Notes under the pieces: model-generated | The model's database searches: none | Seen by the model: the letters and a program-made list of their open reading frames with translations, nothing else | What the model was told of the DNA's origin: nothing | Part shown: one piece after another, positions 14,975 to 16,430 of the stretch | Numbering within the stretch: the stretch's first letter is position 1 | Layout: each line of letters opens with the position of its first letter | Assembly: GCA_964596375.1 (NCBI GenBank) | Contig: CAZQTO010000040.1 | Span: forward strand, 1-16,430 | DNA from: UBA1543 sp964596375 | GTDB taxonomy: Bacteria; Pseudomonadota; Zetaproteobacteria; Mariprofundales; Mariprofundaceae | Direction: 5' to 3' | DNA length: 16,430 nucleotides | Made by a program: the position numbers and the translations under genes

Positions 14975-16122
14975 TATTTCACCTCACCGGACAAATCATC
15001 CCAGAACTGCTTGGCCTTATCCAGAAACGTTGTGCGCTCGGGATAAACCTCATCTCCTGCTTCACCGGCAAACTGGCGCAACAGATCCTCCTGCCGCTTG
15101 CTTAGCTTCTTGGGCACGGCCACATTGACGCGCACGAACAGATCGCCTGTACGATTCACGCGAATATCCGGCACGCCCTTGCCGCGCAGGCGGAAAACCT
15201 TGCCACTGTCCGTGCCTGCGGGAATCTTGATCTTGATGCGGCCACTCAGTGTCGGAGCATCCACCTCGGAGCCCAGCACCGCCTGCGGGAAAGTGATAGG
15301 CATATCGCAATACAGGTCGGCACCATCACGCTCGAACATCGTGTGCTTCTTCAGCCGCACGACGATATAGAGATCACCGCTTGCCCCGCCCTGCGGCCTG
15401 GCCTCACCTTCACCACTAACCCGCACCTGCGCACCATCATAAACACCAGAGGGAATGCGCACCTTAAGTTTCTTTTTTGTTTGCACCAGACCACTGCCGG
15501 CACAGTCGGTGCACGGCGACTCGATGCGCTTGCCATGTCCATGGCATTCAGGGCAGGTGCGCCGCATGGCGAAAAAGCCCTGCTGCATCTGCACCTGTCC
15601 ATGCCCGCCACAAGTGCGGCAGGGAACCGGATGGGTGCCGGGCCTTGCCCCACTGCCCTTGCAGGTGCCACAGGCAATATGCTTGGGAATCTCCAGCTCA
15701 ACCTCGCGACCATTGGCGGCATCTTCCAGACTCATATCCAGCTGATAACGCAGGTCCGCACCACGATTGGTACGTCCACCACCACCGCCACCACCGAAAA
15801 TGTCGCCGAATACATCACCGAATACATCACCGAAATCACGGAAGGCATGCGAATCCTGGAAGCCGCCCTTGGCCCAGAAGTCATGCATCTGGTCATCCAC
15901 TCCGGCGTGTCCGTACTGATCGTAACGTGCCCGCTTTTCCTTATCGGACAGCACCTCGTAGGCCTCGGTTACCTCACGGAATTTCTCCGCAGCAGCATCG
16001 TCATCCTTATTGCGGTCGGGATGATATTTCATGGCCAGCTTGCGGTAAGAGCGCTTAATGGCGTTGATATCATCGCTCTTCTGCACACCCAGAATTTCGT
16101 AGTAATCGCGTTTTGTCGCCAC
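14974..16122 (-). CDS. dnaJ: Chaperone protein DnaJ
   Basis: Hsp40 co-chaperone that delivers substrates to DnaK and stimulates its ATPase. The 382-residue product has all classical parts: J domain with HPD at 34-36 (MKYHPDRN), a short Gly/Phe region (GDVFGDVFGDIFGGGGGGG, about 98-116), and four zinc repeats CxxCxGxG at Cys151/154, 168/171, 190/193 and 204/207. The C-terminal substrate-binding barrels and end follow. I chose GTG 16122, which gives the standard start MATKRDYYEILGV and has AAGGAGA at good spacing; an ATG at 16143 in frame has no ribosome binding site. The Gly/Phe segment is coded by a 12-base tandem repeat. dnaK lies upstream, separated by 138 bases holding two hairpins. Confidence 0.97.
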   Translation of the reverse strand: MATKRDYYEILGVQKSDDINAIKRSYRKLAMKYHPDRNKDDDAAAEKFREVTEAYEVLSDKEKRARYDQYGHAGVDDQMHDFWAKGGFQDSHAFRDFGDVFGDVFGDIFGGGGGGGRTNRGADLRYQLDMSLEDAANGREVELEIPKHIACGTCKGSGARPGTHPVPCRTCGGHGQVQMQQGFFAMRRTCPECHGHGKRIESPCTDCAGSGLVQTKKKLKVRIPSGVYDGAQVRVSGEGEARPQGGASGDLYIVVRLKKHTMFERDGADLYCDMPITFPQAVLGSEVDAPTLSGRIKIKIPAGTDSGKVFRLRGKGVPDIRVNRTGDLFVRVNVAVPKKLSKRQEDLLRQFAGEAGDEVYPERTTFLDKAKQFWDDLSGEVK

Positions 16123-16172
16123 GCTGTCTCCTTCCCTGTTCATTCAAACTGTCGTCCGACCCAAATGCCAAG

Positions 16173-16221
16173 GGCCTCCGTTCCCTGCCCCCGATTATGG
16201 GGAGAGCAGGCAACGGAGGCC
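16173..16221 (-). promoter_or_regulatory. Large composite hairpin between dnaK and dnaJ
   Basis: Outer arms GGCCTCCGTT (16173-16182) and AACGGAGGCC (16212-16221) pair perfectly. Inside, CCTGC pairs with GCAGG (16184-16188/16206-16210) and CCCC with GGGG (16189-16192/16199-16202), closing a 6-base loop with a 3-base bulge. On the minus strand it lies in the dnaK-dnaJ leader with no U-run after it, so partial termination, RNA processing or 3'-end stabilisation of the dnaK message are all possible. Confidence 0.7.
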
Positions 16222-16229
16222 GAAGGCTA

Positions 16230-16252
16230 GGGTTTGTTAATTCAACAAACCC
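16230..16252 (-). terminator. Hairpin directly after the dnaK stop, possible attenuator
   Basis: GGGTTTGTT (16230-16238) and AACAAACCC (16244-16252) form a perfect 9-pair stem with a 5-base loop, 8 bases after the dnaK stop codon. The following minus-strand sequence (TAGCCTTCGGCC) has no U-run, so it is at most a leaky terminator; lowering dnaJ output relative to dnaK is an inference. Confidence 0.55.
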
Positions 16253-16260
16253 GGGCCGAC

Positions 16261-16430
16261 TTATTTCTTGTCGTCAACAACCTCGGCATCAACCACTTCG
16301 GCATCCTGTGCATCGCTGTTGCCGCCCGATGAGCCCCCTGCATCAGCATCACTACCTGCTGCTCCGCCGGACGAAGCCTCAGCCTGCATCTGCTTGTACA
16401 CCTCTTCACCAAGCTTCTGCGACTTGGTTG
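16261..16430 (-). CDS. dnaK: Chaperone protein DnaK (Hsp70), C-terminal end only
   Basis: Only the last 56 codons are inside the window; the start lies beyond the right edge. The visible part is the end of the helical lid (TKSQKLGEEVYKQMQAEA) followed by the disordered Gly/Ser/Ala-rich tail (about residues AEASSGGAAGSDADAGG onward) and the acidic terminus EVVDAEVVDDKK, which matches the conserved EEV.D.K ending of bacterial DnaK proteins. Its position upstream of dnaJ on the same strand confirms the assignment. Confidence 0.95.
   Translation of the reverse strand, partial: TKSQKLGEEVYKQMQAEASSGGAAGSDADAGGSSGGNSDAQDAEVVDAEVVDDKK

Noticed and set aside
15343..16230. 295-codon plus-strand frame opposite dnaJ
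   Set aside because: It is antisense to a complete dnaJ with all zinc repeats; the frame even runs through the intergenic hairpin, and the start has no ribosome binding site.
1..16430. tRNA, rRNA, CRISPR, insertion sequence or prophage content
   Set aside because: I looked for cloverleaf-like segments, regularly spaced repeats, transposase motifs and terminal inverted repeats and saw none that hold up.

Overview
The window looks like an ordinary chromosomal stretch of a Gram-negative proteobacterium. It encodes outer-membrane machinery (BamD, a FadL-family porin, lipoproteins) and an RNase E with a long charged tail. The gene pairs rluD-pgeF and holC-valS are also familiar from E. coli. An acidic protein beside valS recalls alphaproteobacterial PopZ, so a deep-branching lineage (for example a zetaproteobacterium) is possible, but the sequence alone does not settle this. 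Base composition looks uniform, and I see no transposase, phage gene, CRISPR array, tRNA or rRNA.

Left part (1-4640, plus strand): a compact cluster of rne (5' end outside the window), rluD, pgeF, bamD and a small NTF2-like lipoprotein. The genes overlap or are separated by fewer than 10 bases, and the cluster ends at a strong hairpin terminator shared with the convergent gene. A perfect 17-bp inverted repeat sits in the first codons of rluD, directly after the rne stop codon.

Middle (4659-9010, minus strand): a FadL/OMPP1 outer-membrane protein, then (upstream in the direction of transcription) a translationally coupled pair made of a mercuric-reductase-like flavoprotein and a TVP38/TMEM64 (VTT-domain) membrane protein. 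Beyond these lie two tandem paralogous small genes (74 and 69 aa) that share a CFWPFVFK core and that I cannot assign to a known family.

Right part (9149-16430, minus strand): a long co-directional run read from right to left: dnaK (3' end only), dnaJ, dapB, an ArsC/YffB-like thioredoxin-fold protein, a PAP2 phosphatase, holC, the PopZ-like acidic protein and valS. It brings together protein folding, lysine/peptidoglycan precursor synthesis, lipid phosphate metabolism, replication clamp-loader function and translation. Two stable hairpins separate dnaK from dnaJ.

The points most worth a second look are the PopZ-like protein placed between holC and valS, the tandem small paralogs, the 17-bp hairpin at the rne/rluD junction and the hairpins between dnaK and dnaJ. 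I found no clear new defence or mobile system.
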